From: Pseudomonadota bacterium
GTDB lineage: Bacteria > Pseudomonadota > Gammaproteobacteria > Steroidobacterales > Steroidobacteraceae
Direction: 5' to 3'
DNA length: 8,293 nucleotides
Assembly (NCBI GenBank): GCA_003242275.1
Contig: QGUX01000157.1
Coordinates: 1 to 8,293, forward strand
Positions within the stretch are counted from its first letter, which is position 1. Each line of letters begins with the position of its first letter. The position numbers were made by a program, and so were the translations under genes. Under the pieces are notes generated by a model, which was not told where the DNA came from, did no database searches, and saw only the letters and a list, made by a program, of their open reading frames with translations. Of this stretch, positions 8,232 to 8,293 are shown in pieces.

Positions 8232-8293
8232 TGCCGCGGCCCTCCGGGCCGAGCAGCTTCAGGAATGGTCCCAGCAGCGTTTCCGGCAGCGGC
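8203..8293 (-). CDS. C-terminal end of probable short-chain dehydrogenase/reductase (partial)
   Basis: On the minus strand one frame reads about 29 residues, LPETLLGPFLKLLG then PEGRGITGQALDSQ, and stops at TAG (8205-8203). The helix LLGPFLKLLG followed by GRGITGQAL is the usual ending of classical SDR oxidoreductases (compare the FLASDEARxITGQ pattern), though the common final DGG is replaced by DSQ. The gene is convergent with the REC-GAF-GGDEF-EAL gene and overlaps its last 29 bases (8203-8231). The rest of the gene, including the NAD(P)-binding Gly motif and the YxxxK site, lies beyond the window, so the family call rests on a short tail only. Confidence 0.55.
   Translation of the reverse strand, partial: PLPETLLGPFLKLLGPEGRGITGQALDSQ

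Noticed and set aside
8237..8251. Perfect hairpin CGGCCC-TCC-GGGCCG just after the phosphodiesterase stop, considered as a terminator.
   Set aside because: No T run follows on either strand, the stem is short, and the bases code for the Gly-Pro-Glu-Gly part of the convergent gene.

Overview
The window is a dense, very GC-rich bacterial chromosome segment (about 70% G+C by eye). In the core of scpB my hand count gives roughly 94% G/C at third codon positions. The order trpS - scpA - scpB - rluB-like is a familiar arrangement in Gammaproteobacteria. The TrpS fragment looks like the long form known from Pseudomonas/Xanthomonas-type organisms. I infer a high-GC gammaproteobacterium, possibly Xanthomonadales- or Nevskiales-like; the genus cannot be fixed from this window. 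No rRNA, tRNA, CRISPR, insertion sequence or phage gene is visible.

Layout: positions 1-633 hold the 3' part of trpS. scpA (630-1796) overlaps its stop by four bases, and scpB (1798-2682) follows after one base. Both encode condensin (SMC-ScpAB) subunits, and both carry long acidic low-complexity C-terminal tails. An RluB-family pseudouridine synthase homologue comes next. Its S4 RNA-binding domain is intact, but the catalytic Asp of the GRLD motif is replaced. Its frame probably begins inside scpB, so the acidic ScpB tail and a basic RluB-like head would share the same bases. An AGCS-family sodium:alanine symporter (3454-4905) overlaps the rluB-like stop by one base (TGATG). A Tat-exported intradiol-type ring-cleavage dioxygenase (4923-5801) lies 17 bases further on. 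Everything from trpS to the dioxygenase is on the plus strand with almost no gaps and can be one transcription unit.

A 102-base gap (5802-5903) is the only real intergenic space. It holds three CGTGA/TCACG half-sites at exact 11-base steps and an inverted repeat ending just before the next start codon. After it, 5904-8231 encodes a REC-GAF-GGDEF-EAL protein. Its GGDEF site is degenerate (GGGTF) with an RxxD I-site-like motif, while its EAL domain keeps all the catalytic residues I can map. It is therefore predicted to be a c-di-GMP phosphodiesterase controlled by phosphorylation and ligand input. The end of a convergent minus-strand gene, probably a short-chain dehydrogenase, overlaps its last 29 bases.

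No wholly new multi-gene system stands out. The most unusual points are the catalytically degenerate RluB homologue at the canonical rluB locus and the likely dual-coding scpB/rluB overlap.
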